Positions 9,430 through 19,714 of a stretch of DNA of 64,000 nucleotides are shown here, in pieces; the stretch's first letter is position 1; every line of letters begins with the position of its first letter. The translations under genes were made by a program, and so were the position numbers. Under the pieces are notes generated by a model that worked only from the letters and a program-made list of their open reading frames with translations, was not told the DNA's origin and did not search any database. Source of the stretch: Elymus sibiricus. Lineage: Eukaryota; Streptophyta; Magnoliopsida; Poales; Poaceae. The DNA lies in the NCBI GenBank assembly GCA_039707655.1, contig CM077671.1, positions 302,498,509-302,562,508 on the forward strand, in the 5' to 3' direction.

Positions 9430-12057
9430 ATGAGCTCCTCGGGATCCTCCACCGCCACCAATCCCTTCGCCGGTCCGGACGTCACCCTCGTTCGCGATCT
9501 GGACATCCATAAGCGTGTCCCGGTGGTCCTTGATCACTCCACCGCCTCCTACTCCTCTTGGAAGAGGTACTTCTGCTTGGTGTTTCGCGAGTACCAGCTT
9601 CAGGGCCATGTCGATGGCACCGTGGACTCCAGCCTCATGGTGAACGATGAGGAGTGGATGATCCTCGACGCCACCATCATTCGCTGGCTCCACCTCACCA
9701 TCTCCGAGGACCTCTACCACACGGTGGTGGACGACTACGACGACGCTTACGCCGTCTGGAACAAGCTCAACAGTCTCTTCACCGACAACAAGCTCCAGCG
9801 CAAGGTCCTCCTGCACGGCGAGTTTTACGGGTGCCAGCAGCATGACTCGTCTATCGACGATTTTTGCATGCGCCTCAAGAAGCTTGCCGATGAGCTCCGT
9901 GATCTCGGCGAGACGATTGACGACGAGCTCCTCATCAGCACCCTCACCGCCGGTCTCAACGAGGACTTTGGGAACGCCGCCTCCAACCTCACCCTCATCC
10001 CGGAGCCTACCTTCGCTAAGGTGGTGGCGTACCTCAAGCTGGAGGAGCGCCGGATGAGGATGGCGCGGACTCGGGCGACCCACACCGCCCTCGTCGCCGG
10101 CACCCGCGGGGGCCAGGCCCCGCCACCGTCGCGCCCCGCGCCGGCCCAGCCGCCGGCGCCCGCCCTCCCGCCCGCCCCGATTGCCCCCTTCCCGCCGCCC
10201 CAGCCGGCCGCCAATGGGGGGGGCCGTCGCGGCGGCCGCCGCGGAGGCCGCAAGCAGCAGCAGGGGGGCGCGGGCGCTCAGGGAGGAGCAGCCCGCCCTC
10301 CGCAGCCGCAGTACTCGCCGGCTCCGTGGTACGCCGGCCAGAACCCATGGACCGGTGTCGTGCACGCCTACTCCATGCCGGTTCCGCGTGCCCCTTCCCC
10401 GGGTATTGTCGGCGCCCGGCCACCGTCTCACCAGGCGTTCTACGCCGCGCCGCAGCCCTACGCGGCGCCCTACGGGCCCCTCTCCTACGGCCAGCAGCCG
10501 CAGCCAGGCGGGCTGCCGCTGCTGCCCCTAACGGCCCCGCCGCAGCAGCATGCTCTCCCGCCGGCACCGTGGGACCCGGCTCTTCTGGCGGCTCTTCACA
10601 CCGCCCCCTCACCGTCCACCTACACCGGCGGCGGCGACTGGTATATGGACACTGGAGCTACCGCGCATATGGCCGCTTATCCCGGTAACCTCCACACCTC
10701 CTATCCCGTCCACACTTCCGCTCGCATCACCGTCGGTGACGGTTCCTCCCTTCCCATTACTCACATAGGCCATGCTTCTTTTCCGTCTAATTCTACTCCA
10801 TTATCACTATCTAACGTTTTAGTTTCTCCTGGTCTTATTAAAAATCTTGTTTCTGTTCGTTCCTTTACACGTGAAAATCCTGTTACCGTTGAGTTTGACG
10901 AGTGTGGTTTTTCTGTTAAGGACGCTCGCACCCGGATGGTACTCCACCGATGTGACAGCCCCGACGAGCTCTACCCGGTTCACTCCGCCACCTCCACCAC
11001 CTCCGCCGCCCCTGTCGCTCTCGCCACCGGAGTGGATCTTTGGCACGCTCGCTTGGGTCATCCCAACCCCGCCACCCTTCGTCATATACTTCGGAGTTTT
11101 TCTTTCACGTGTAATAAGCACGAGGATCACTCGTGTCATGCATGTCGCCTCGGCAAACATGCTCGTCTCCCGTTTAGGGCATCTTCTCATGTTGCATCGT
11201 ACCCGTTTGAGTTAATCCATAGTGATGTTTGGACCTCTCCTGTTGCAAGTAATACGGGCTATCTTTATTATCTTGTCATACTTGATGATTTTTCGCACTA
11301 TGTGTGGACCTTCCCGTTGCGTCGCAAGTCGGATGTCACATCCACCCTTGCCGCCTTCTACTCTTATGTTCTCACGCAGTTTGGTCGTCCCATTCTCGCG
11401 TTCCAGACAGATAACGGGAAGGAGTTCGACAACCTAGCTATTCGTACTCTCCTCACCACACATGGCACGACTTTTCGTCTCAACTGCCCGTACACTTCGC
11501 AGCAGAACGGTCGCGCTGAGCGTGCCCTTCGCACTCTTAACGACTGCGTTCGGACTCTCCTCTTTCACGCCAATGTGCCTCCGCGCTTTTGGCCTGACGC
11601 TCTCGCCACCGCATCACTCCTCATTAACATTCGTCTATGTCGCACTCGCGGGAACTTTGCACCTCATCACCTCCTCTTCGGTGCACCGCCCTCTTATGAT
11701 GAGCTTCGCATCTTCGGCTGTCTCTGCTACCCTAGCATCGCCGCCACTGCGCCTCATAAGCTTGCACCCCGCTCCGTCGCCTGCATCTTTCTCGGCTACC
11801 CACCTAACACTAAGGGCTACCGCTGCTACGATCCCGTCTCACATCGTGTTTTCACCTCCCGACACGTTTACTTTGATGAGAAGGTGTTTCCGTTTCAGCA
11901 GCAGGTACCCCTCGTCGCCCCGTCGCCGCCGGCCACCGGCGGCCCTTCGGCGACTCCGTCAGTGTCCTTCTACAGGAACTGTCTCCTCTCCCGGCAGCAT
12001 ACTGTGTCCATGAAACAACAACCAGCCGATGAGCCGAACCTCGAGCCAGAGCTTTGA
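9430..12057 (+). CDS. copia gag-protease-integrase polyprotein without RT
   Basis: 875 residues. Residues about 30-215 are a UBN2/copia-type gag (SYSSWKRYF, WNKLNSLF, LHGEFYGCQQ, LADELRDLGE, LISTLTAGL). About 225-400 is a Pro/Gly/Ala/Gln-rich linker with an RGGRRGGRK basic patch where a CCHC zinc knuckle would normally be; no knuckle is seen. MDTGATAH near 405 is the aspartic protease active site. LWHARLGH...CHACRLGKHAR (about 537-580) is the HHCC zinc region before the integrase. The integrase core has its acidic residues in HSDVW (about 596), QTDNGKEF (about 659) and NGRAERA (about 697). The integrase C-terminal FLGYPPNTKGYRCYDP block follows. The frame stops before any RT motif. The intact length suggests either recent truncation or little time for decay. 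Confidence 0.8.
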   Translation: MSSSGSSTATNPFAGPDVTLVRDLDIHKRVPVVLDHSTASYSSWKRYFCLVFREYQLQGHVDGTVDSSLMVNDEEWMILDATIIRWLHLTISEDLYHTVVDDYDDAYAVWNKLNSLFTDNKLQRKVLLHGEFYGCQQHDSSIDDFCMRLKKLADELRDLGETIDDELLISTLTAGLNEDFGNAASNLTLIPEPTFAKVVAYLKLEERRMRMARTRATHTALVAGTRGGQAPPPSRPAPAQPPAPALPPAPIAPFPPPQPAANGGGRRGGRRGGRKQQQGGAGAQGGAARPPQPQYSPAPWYAGQNPWTGVVHAYSMPVPRAPSPGIVGARPPSHQAFYAAPQPYAAPYGPLSYGQQPQPGGLPLLPLTAPPQQHALPPAPWDPALLAALHTAPSPSTYTGGGDWYMDTGATAHMAAYPGNLHTSYPVHTSARITVGDGSSLPITHIGHASFPSNSTPLSLSNVLVSPGLIKNLVSVRSFTRENPVTVEFDECGFSVKDARTRMVLHRCDSPDELYPVHSATSTTSAAPVALATGVDLWHARLGHPNPATLRHILRSFSFTCNKHEDHSCHACRLGKHARLPFRASSHVASYPFELIHSDVWTSPVASNTGYLYYLVILDDFSHYVWTFPLRRKSDVTSTLAAFYSYVLTQFGRPILAFQTDNGKEFDNLAIRTLLTTHGTTFRLNCPYTSQQNGRAERALRTLNDCVRTLLFHANVPPRFWPDALATASLLINIRLCRTRGNFAPHHLLFGAPPSYDELRIFGCLCYPSIAATAPHKLAPRSVACIFLGYPPNTKGYRCYDPVSHRVFTSRHVYFDEKVFPFQQQVPLVAPSPPATGGPSATPSVSFYRNCLLSRQHTVSMKQQPADEPNLEPEL

Positions 12058-13170
12058 CTGGCACTGGACAACGCCCCTTCCTCGGCTTTTACCTTACAAG
12101 ATCCACATGGAACCTTGTCTCTCACTCACTCACTCACTCACTCTCGACTCCGGTACGTACGCGTTTCGTGCCTCGGGCCCCGTGTGATCCGACTCTCATG
12201 CGTACTTTGATTGGTTCCAGCTTACCGCCGAACAGCAGGGCGTACGCACCGCGGCACCGCGCCATTGCTGACAACAGTAACCTCTGGCTCTACTTCTGTT
12301 CGTGCTCGTCGTCTCCGCGTAAGTCTAGCTCGCAACAGTCATGGTAGAGCGCGCACGCACAGCCAGATAGGACGGAGACTGTTGTGCGATGAGCAAAGTG
12401 CAGCAGTAGCTGCCTAGGGGCCGTAGCACTTTGGTGACCTGAGGGCTGAGCGGCATGCTCCTACGTACGAGGTGCGCCGGGCCCCCACCCCATGCATGTC
12501 CAATCGCGGACCATGCCATCACAGATCAACTCTACGTACGTATACCACGTACCGGCCGGCCGCTACCCGCTAGCGACCTCCAAACGCCAAGACAGTCGAG
12601 CTCCAGCTATCCCTACCCCTATAAGAACCACACTGGTGATGCTTCATTTCCACGGTCGATCCATACGCTAGCTCATCGTCTTCTCCACGAGGTTCAGTGT
12701 CGTGGGATCGTGGCTTCTCTTGGAGCCATGACCAGCCCGAGACAGGCAGCTGCTTGCTCTGCCCTGAAGGCCTCAACTGATGGATCAGGAGTATCATCTT
12801 TTAGCTCTTGCATGTGGGGAGGAGGTTAGCTGCTGCACTGTACATGTAGCCAAGGATGAATTGCCAACGTTTTGTTGAGCTCAGTCGGAGTGATCCATCG
12901 CGCTGGCAAGTCATTATTGGCTATGTGTTTGCCTCGTTTCCTCATGCTAGAGCGAAGATGTCATATCGTACGTGTTGGGTTGGGGGTTTCAGACAAAGTG
13001 TGAGCAGAAGGGTGTAGCACAAACAGGTAAGCCACGGTCTTATATTTCTTTACAGAGGGAGCACCATTTTCTTCGCAGCAGCAACTTCTCCATTCCTGCT
13101 TTGAAAAACTTGCACTGCGCACACATTTTTTTTCTATATCAATCACGTGGTTGAAAACAGGAAGCAACAA
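12058..13170. other. intergenic stretch before the tRNA gene
   Basis: A (CTCA)n run lies at 12120-12142. A TATAAGA-like box near 12620 precedes a 33-codon frame at 12727-12828 (MTSPRQAAACSALK...). I could not tie this to any known peptide, and it is weak support for a gene. Confidence 0.3.
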
Positions 13171-13244
13171 GGCCTATTAGCTCAGCTGGTTAGAGCGTCG
13201 TGCTAATAACGCGAAGGTCGCAGGTTCGAGACCTGCATGGGCCA
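13171..13244 (+). tRNA. trnI-AAU: tRNA-Ile (anticodon AAU)
   Basis: A 74-nt cloverleaf. The acceptor GGCCTAT pairs with ATGGGCC (one T-G wobble at the fifth pair), followed by discriminator A. The D-arm is GCTC/GAGC. The anticodon stem is TCGTG/CGCGA with loop CTAATAA and anticodon AAT at 13205-13207. The T-arm is around GGTTCGAGACC. The internal promoter A box TAGCTCAGCTGG (13178-13189) and B box (13223-13233) match consensus. No intron. CCA is not encoded, as expected for a nuclear gene. Confidence 0.95.
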
Positions 13245-13248
13245 TATG

Positions 13249-13255
13249 TTTTTTT
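13249..13255 (+). terminator. Pol III terminator of the tRNA gene
   Basis: A run of seven T four bases after the tRNA 3' end. Confidence 0.8.
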
Positions 13256-13661
13256 ATGCATGTTCTAAATCTGATGTGGAAAAGTCGATATACAACTGAT
13301 GACATGCATGGGCGCATAACTGGGAGACGACCAAATGAAGAACAGAAAATTCAAAAAAACAAAAAAAATGGAGAACTCTACGTTTTGTGAACTTCTCCGT
13401 AGAGTAAATAGATTGCTTTTCAGTTCTTTGCTTTGTATAGTGAGCTGTGAGGCTAACATGCATGTTCTAAATCTGATGTGGAAAAGTCGATATACAACTG
13501 ATGACATGCATGGGCGCATAACTGGGAGACGACCAAATGAAGAACAGAAAATTCAAAAAATAAAATAAAATGGAGAACTCTACGTTTTGTGAACTTCTCC
13601 GTAGAGTAAATAGATTGCTTTTCAGTTCTTTGCTTTGTATAGTGAGCTGTGAGGCTAACAT
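13256..13661. repeat. 202-bp tandem duplication
   Basis: Two units (13256-13457 and 13458 to about 13660) start ATGCATGTTCTAAATC and are nearly identical. The visible changes are in one A-rich tract. Each unit holds an inverted repeat ACTCTACG...CGTAGAGT with a 15-base loop. The duplication starts right after the tRNA terminator. Confidence 0.85.
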
Positions 13662-14103
13662 GGATGTGCCCTTTTGATATACCTGGCTTATGTATGTCTT
13701 GTTTTCTGAGTGAATTTGTTGGTGCCCCGTGTCAGATAGGTATGCTTGTATGATGTAAATTTTGATTCACTTATTGTTCACTGGATGGAATATGATGTTT
13801 TCACAAAATCAGAACTGAGCACAACTTGTTTCACAAAAACTGAATTGTTTATTCACTTATATACTGTTTATTTCACAAACTCGATGACTGATGCGCTACT
13901 TGATTCTACTCGGTCGTTTTCACGTTGCCAGGAAGTTTATTTCCAGGATTTATGCGACAGAATCAACAAACATGCCTTGGAAACTGAATTAGGAAAATAG
14001 CTCAACTCAGAAAATTTATGCACAGCATCGAGTCAAGATACTAGAATAAAAGACTTGCGCGCAGATATTGCCTTCACATTTTTCACTACATCATAGTATT
14101 ATA
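13662..14103. other. intergenic stretch
   Basis: AT-rich. A short exon-like frame (VYFQDLCDRINKH...) preceded by GTTGCCAG sits at 13932-14000. There is no partner exon I can defend. Confidence 0.25.
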
Positions 14104-15712
14104 TGTTGGATTATAGATGTGCTTCGGCCCATATAAAACAATAATTTATGATTAATCTCTAAGGCCATTTAGGTGCATGGCAAGTGATGCAAAGCCTGGT
14201 ATCATGCTGCTAGTGGAGTGAGAGTGAGATCCCTTTAAAAGGACTGCTCTATCACATGTCATAGCGAGCTTGGGAAGAGGAGTTGTACACGCGCGCTCCT
14301 CCTCCTTCAACGACCGCCTCGCTTCGTCACGACGCGCGCGCCGCGGGTTGCAGGAATGAGATAAACCTTATTTTTGCCGGTCAGAAATGGTTAATTAATC
14401 TCAAATTATTTGACGAGTCACTACAGTTCGCAAACTCGGTCATGGGCTTGAGCCCAGGCCCATCTACCCGACGGCCTATATAAGGAGGCGTTGGCCTGTT
14501 GAGTGAACCCTAACTAGTTCGCTCACTCCCTCCTGCACAATCCTAGCCGTCATGTACTACTTCTCTCTATGTGTTGTTTCCGGCGACCCTATCCCGACGA
14601 CCGCGTGCACGGTTGGTCGGGAGAGCAGGTGCCTCCGGAACCTCGTCGTTCGAGATCCTGCCCGGGAGAACGACAATAAGGTTTTTGGGGAGCGTCTCGA
14701 CGCGACTGCTCCCGATCTGTCCCCGTCTTCGTCCTCTTCTGCTTTCACTACTTTCCCTGCATCAACACCATGGTCGACGCCGCCCCCGTCAAGAAGAAGG
14801 CCACAGCCGACGCTGAGGTTTCTGTTGCCGCCGCCGCGCTGGCCTGGCCAATCGGAGGGTATGATATGTTCATCCCTCATTTACTCGTTCATGTGCTAGC
14901 CGTATATGTTGTGTTTATAGATATTTCGATTCTATGTACTGTACGTGCTCACATGCTTAGGTATCGATATGAGTTGCATACCGTGATTGCCATGTTTACT
15001 GTTTACTCGAGCATTAGATTAATCGAAAAGGTGTTGATTTATCCAACAATCCAAAAATCTTATTACACGCACTTTTCGATTCAAGGATTTGCCGCTACAC
15101 TGAAAACCTGAAAAGTTTACCGGAACGCATTTTAAGCGTTGGCAGACAAGGGCCACCTTGTGGCTCACAACAGTGAACGTGTTCTGTGTTGGTGGTGTGT
15201 CTCCCACGGAAACAATTGCTCCTGAACAGGAGAATGCATTTAGGGAGGCAACCACAATCCTTGTGTGGGGGCCGTTCTAGTGTGATTGGAGACAAGTTGG
15301 TTGATGCATATATTCATATGCATGGTGCCAAGAACCTGTGGGATGCGTTCGAAGTTAAGTTCGGCGCAACCGATGCTAGAAGCGAATTGTATGCTATGGA
15401 GCAGTTCCATGATTACATGATGGTTGATAACCGTTATGTATTGGACCAGGCTCATGAGATACAGTACATCGCTAAGGAGCTAGAGCTCCTGAAGTGTGAG
15501 TTACCGGACAAGTTTGTCGCGGGTTGCATTATTGAAAAACTCCCTCCTGGATGGAGGAACTTTGCTACTTCTCTCAAGCACTTGAGACGTGAATTCTCTA
15601 TCGAGGATGTCATCGGTCATCTAAGTTGAGCATAACTCGAAAGCAAAGGACTCACACAAAAGGGGCAGAGAGCTCTTCTAGCGCCAATGTGGTGCAGAAG
15701 AATTTCCACTAA
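14104..15712 (+). mobile_element. decayed 5' portion of a second copia element
   Basis: Starts with TGTTGGATTATAGATG, a typical copia LTR start. A promoter-like GGCCTATATAAGGAGG sits near 14475. A gag region starting at the ATG at 14770 follows. Protease and pol are absent, and sequence changes abruptly near 15712. The LTR end could not be fixed. Confidence 0.5.
14770..15690 (+). pseudogene. copia gag (UBN2-type) pseudogene
   Basis: Gag similarity is spread over several frames. MVDAAPVKKK (14770) opens the N-terminus. An unrelated or intron-like stretch covers 14862-15060. Then come KPEKFTGTHFKRWQ and TRATLWLTTVNVF (about 15105-15180), a frameshift near 15275, and LVDAYIHMHGAKNLWDAFE...LPDKFVAGCIIEKLPPGW...FSIEDVIGHL up to a stop at 15629. 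Residual gag follows to about 15690. The blocks match the capsid-like gag of plant copia elements. At least one frameshift and a premature stop leave no usable polyprotein. Confidence 0.65.
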
Positions 15713-16009
15713 GGGTTACCGCTATATATAGAAGATCGGCTAGGTCCGGCCAAAATTTAGTGGAGTAAAAATACTCCACTAAGGATTTACTCCGCCAGAT
15801 ACTCCGTTATATATAGGGGTCGATTAGAAATCCCCTTATATTTAATTAGGAACAGAGGAGGTACTAGAATGTAAAAGGATTTTTTTTTCACAAATGCAAC
15901 TGTTTCAGTCTACATGGCATCCCTGCCCGATCAATTCAGCCAGATGCTGCTCCACACAGCATCACCTGCAGCGTCCCGGATTGCAAACCGACATCCCCTT
16001 TCCTCTTAG
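15713..16009. other. short direct repeats and unclassified sequence
   Basis: A 30-bp motif (CCG-TATATATAG-TCG-TAG) occurs twice at about 15720 and 15803. Between them is a TGGAGTAAAAATACTCCA palindrome. It looks like part of a transposon end, but boundaries were not found. Confidence 0.3.
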
Positions 16010-16372
16010 GTCTTGTTTGGTAAAAGCTATTTCGGGAGGTTTAGGGCTACTCCAGTGCGAGTCATCAAGCGAACCAAGATGTGATTAAATAGTTACATCC
16101 CTAGCGCGTCAGGGTTCAAATTCTAGACTTGATATTGATGCTCGCATTTTTCTGGATTTATTTTAGGTCTTCCTAAAATGTGTGTTCAGTGGAAGGTGAC
16201 GTTTCCGATGACCATGAAGGTGTGTGTGGCGATTTCGTAATCTTAAGATGGTGTCCTCGCTCAGCCTGTCGGAAGTGCTCATAAGGATATGATGTGTATC
16301 ATGTGTTCATAGGGATGAATGTATGTGCGTATGTATGAACGTTTACATCTGTACTATGTACAAAGAAAAAAA
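16010..16372 (+). mobile_element. SINE-like retroposon
   Basis: A tRNA-like GGTTCAAATTCT B-box motif lies at about 16112. A unique body with GTGTTCAGTGGAAGGTGACG and GTGCTCATAAGGATATG follows. The 3' end is TCTGTACTATGTACAAAGAAAAAAA. The order (Pol III-like box, body, A-rich tail) fits a grass SINE. The A box and target duplication were not identified. Confidence 0.4.
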
Positions 16373-16539
16373 CAAGTCATCAAAATGAACCTCACCAAAT
16401 GTTCGAGGATAGTGTCCTAACGTAGGTCATTTAACCACAGTCACCAAATGTTAGCCCCTGATCTAGCCTCGTTCATTTGACAATTGACATGTGTATCTAG
16501 ATCAATACCAATCTAAGCATATGTTTAATAGCTACAAAC

Positions 16540-17012
16540 ATATGCAAGAGTGTGGATTTGTTGTACCCAATACCAATGTACCCTCTATCTCATCTCCAGT
16601 TTGCGTCAAGATTCATGTTATTCCTATATAAAAAATTCTCTTTTTTATTTCTGCCAAATAAGAGAACATTTGAGCGTGAAACTTTGCAAGTCAACTATAC
16701 ACAAGTGCCACTCATTGTATAAAATGATTTTGATTTTTTTGATGAACCATAAATTTGTCAGATTTCAAATTTGAACGACCTTATCATTTTAAAAATTCAT
16801 GTACCGCCAAAAATTCCAAAAAAAATCTGCACATAGAAGCACCTGTGTTATATTGATCTCCAAAGTCTCAAGTTGAAATATTCTTTTATTGGGGAGAAAG
16901 GAAAAAGAGAAGTTTGCTTACACGAACTTTGATGAAAAAGAAATGGTGATAATAGAGGGTACACTGGTATGGAGATACAACTAGAACTTTTCCCGTATGC
17001 AATCATAACCAA
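16540..17012. mobile_element. fold-back (MITE-like) element
   Basis: TACCAATGTACCCTCTAT near 16570 is inverted as ATAGAGGGTACACTGGTA near 16953. The similarity continues outwards (TTGTTGTACCC against AGTTGTATCTCC). The arms enclose about 350 bp of AT-rich DNA. No superfamily-specific target duplication was resolved. Confidence 0.45.
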
Positions 17013-17079
17013 AAATAACCAGATGTTCGATAATTTTACATCCAATCAATCCTAAAAGCTGTCAATTAGTGCGAGTGAC

Positions 17080-18540
17080 CTTCCTTCTTTGGCTCCTAGT
17101 TCGGTTGTCCGTAGAAAATACCCCACTCTTCAGTTGGTTCGACCTCTTTCATCGGTGTGTAGCGCTTCAATATGTTCGCACGGTAGACTTGGACAATCTT
17201 CGCTGCATCAGGATCCAAGTCCAACGTCTTCACAACATTTTGGCATTTTGGAGACCTCTGAAGACGCCTTGATCTCAAGTTTCTTTTCTTGGAGCTTGAG
17301 CTTCTTGTCTTGCATCTCCATGAAGATGCCAAACACATATGTCGTTTTTCCTTCTTCATCTCATTGCATGCAACACTTACCTCCTCCTTCTTCATGATGT
17401 TCTCGAACTTCTTTGTCATCTTGGCCGCCGCCCATTACCACTTCTCCTTCTCCTCCTCCCACTTGCACCAGTGGTTCCTAATCACCTTCTTGTCCGGAGC
17501 AATCCCATCTTGTGTTGGAACCAATGTTTATAGCGGGCTATGCCATTTAGCAGCGGCTCGGCCAGAAGCTATGAAAAGCTATAGCGAAGCCAAGCCTCAT
17601 TTAGCGTTTTTCTTAAATCAAGAAAAACTGAAAAAGATAAGTGTACAATCAAGCATCATACATTATATATTGCATATACTTGACATATACACATGTTCAC
17701 ACATTAAAACCCGAGGATCAATCAGGTATCCTAATTTAATAACCAAGTTTCGCATCAATGCATCATATATATCATAACAAAAACAAAAAATAATGTAGGA
17801 TGATGGTTTTGCAAAGCAGTTTAGCGGGCTAAATGACTCAAAATGTAGCGCTATAGCGGGAAATAGCGGGCTATTAGCGTCATTTTTAATTTAACGCTAA
17901 AAGTGAATAGCTTTAGCGGGAGAGCTCTCAAAGGCTATAGTGGGGACATTGGTTGGAACCGTTGGATCACCACCTTCATCTTCATTGAACATGGCGGTCT
18001 TGACGAAATTGGCAATCAAGACGGTCCACTTGCTTTGGCCATTCAAGTTCAACCAATAATGCATATAGATGAAGTGCTTCTATTCCATCTTGAGGTATAA
18101 CGTGCATGCACGTATGGCCTGGCAAAGGAAAACAATGGATGATCAACAAGTTGCAACATTGATCAAATTAATGAAATGACCAACACATAGAGCAACAAGC
18201 CACAAACTTACGAAATCTTTGATTGCCACACGACTTGGTCACTGGTTATGCACTTGTTTGTAAAATCCAAAAAACTTTTTGATGCCCTGTTCAATGTTGT
18301 ACCATCGATGGTTGTGCGACTTTGAATTGCGTTGACGGATCACTTCCTTGTGGTAGGGATCGCAATGTTTTTTGCTCATGAAACCAAATATGCTTTGCCA
18401 AAACCCCGCACCCCTTTGCTATGTGCCTTGAAACGGATGGATACTATTGACCATCCACATGCCTCACACAACAATTCATCCTCCTTTTAGGAGAACTTCA
18501 GTCCCTTCTTTTGTGGGTTGACACCCGACGACCACTGTTG
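17080..18540 (-). pseudogene. PIF/Harbinger ORF1 (Myb/SANT and NAM-associated type) remnant
   Basis: On the minus strand, sequence at 18481-18200 reads like the N-terminal SANT-like half of a Harbinger ORF1 (SKSHNHRWYNIEQ and FFGFYKQVHNQ). Sequence at 18100-17960 and 17513-17090 supplies the C-terminal charged helix (KFENIMKKEEVSVAC, KNVVKTLDLDP, KRYTPMKEVE, EEWGIFYG). ORF1 proteins of these elements are DNA-binding partners of the transposase. The reading frame is split by frame changes and by a hAT MITE at 17522-17951. No DDE transposase ORF accompanies it. Confidence 0.6.
17522..17951. mobile_element. hAT-type MITE inserted in the ORF1 remnant
   Basis: 430 bp with termini CAATGT and ACATTG and a perfect 8-bp duplication GTTGGAAC (17514-17521, 17952-17959). 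Subterminal TAGCGGGCTAT/CTATAGCGG motifs repeat at both ends, a usual hAT arrangement. Removing the element rejoins the ORF1-like sequence on either side. Confidence 0.8.
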
Positions 18541-18809
18541 TCCGGAGTAATTAACAAAAACTACCACTTTCCAGGTATGTATCTAGAAAACTACCACTTT
18601 TTAAAGTTTGTCTTGAAACATATCAGTTTGATGATAAAAAAAAATGCTAAAAATACCTCATTTAGTTGGCTAGCGATTTGAGAGTTTTAAACCCGATTCT
18701 AACATGTCTAGCCCACAAGTCAGTGTTGACATGGCACAATAGTCAACTCCATTTAGGTTGACCATGTAACCCAGGTCTTGCCCACAGACTTGTGTGAGAT
18801 CTCACATTA
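18541..18809. other. unclassified repeat hosting the hAT insertion
   Basis: Contains two AACTACCACTTT motifs and a block (CCACAAGTCAGTG, GACATGGCA, AATAGTCAACTCCATTTAG). Related copies of this block occur at about 22960 and 29990. A CTCACATTAGATGGGAT stretch provides the insertion site. Confidence 0.35.
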
Positions 18810-19019
18810 GATGGGATTATATCTGGCCATGGGCCGGGCCGGGCCGGGCTTCGGCCCAGGCCCCAACAAGCCCTACGTCTGTTTCCCAGGCCCAGGCCCT
18901 CCCAAGCCCACGAAAATTATAGGTTTCCCAGGCCCAGGCCCTCCCAACACAGAAAGCCCTAAAGCCCTAAGCCCTCCCAAAGGCCCTCGACATTGTAACA
19001 TCAAATGGAGTCTAGCACC

Positions 19020-19310
19020 AAAACAACACAGCAAAATAAGACAGCAGCACAGTAGCAGCAAAACAGCAGCACAGCAGTTGCAAAACAGCTCTAAAGATCA
19101 TTGTTTTCACATCAAAACAGCAGCACAGCGGGATAAAAACAAACATAATAAGACAGCAGCATAGCAGCAGCAAAACAGCAGCACATCAGTTGCAAAACAG
19201 CTCTAAAGAGCATTGTTTTCACATCAAAACAGCAGCACAACAGGATAAAAAACAAACATAATAAGAAAGCAGCACAGCTGCACCAAAACAGCACTAAAGA
19301 GCATTGTTTT
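19020..19310. repeat. tandem repeats in the 3' region of the hAT element
   Basis: Imperfect units of about 120 bp, just over two copies. Each combines CAGCAGCAAAACAGCAGCAC, CAGTTGCAAAACAGCTC, AGAGCATTGTTTTCAC and AACAAACATAATAAGA blocks. They lie between the transposase stop and the element end. Confidence 0.75.
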
Positions 19311-19714
19311 CGCATCAAATTGTATCAAACATTCGAGTTTCTAGAAACACAAGTGCATAAATGTATTATTACAGGCCAAATGGCCAATTCATAAAACCAA
19401 AATAAGGACTAGTAGCTGGCTGGTTGGCATCTCGACAGGCATTCTCCGAATCTTCTACTCATCTCATTGCTCTAGCAAGAACTCTACAAAATGCAATAAA
19501 CAGCAGGTTAGCTATAAACTCTGAAGTACATGTTGAACTTGACAAGTTGACATGAACAAAGAATAGGGATGTTACATTCTTCATCGGAAGAAGAATTTTC
19601 ATCATCATCTAGCTCAACCACTTCTGCCTTTCTCTTATTACCTACAACTACAACAACATGTTAGCTATAAACTCTGAAGTACATAGAATGAAGAAAGAAA
19701 CAAAGTAAGTTAAA

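Larger units (their letters stand above)
8864..12057 (+). mobile_element. 5' part of a Ty1/copia retrotransposon, 3' truncated
   Basis: A short LTR (8864-9018), a primer-binding site and a 411-bp GC-rich leader precede a single large frame. The leader has tandem CGATCGCTAGCCAGC units near 9205-9290. The frame carries gag, protease and integrase. Reverse transcriptase, RNase H, polypurine tract and 3' LTR are all missing. Similarity to copia pol ends near 11930, and sequence after the stop at 12057 is unrelated. The element is dead alone, but its frame is unbroken. Confidence 0.8.

Noticed and set aside
9403..10431. 342-codon minus-strand frame opposite the copia gag
   Set aside because: It mirrors the GC-rich, proline-rich gag coding strand. 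Its Arg/Gly/Ala composition and lack of any motif mark it as a shadow.
12727..12828. 33-codon peptide gene with an upstream TATA-like box
   Set aside because: No homologue comes to mind, no conserved features, and such short frames are common by chance.
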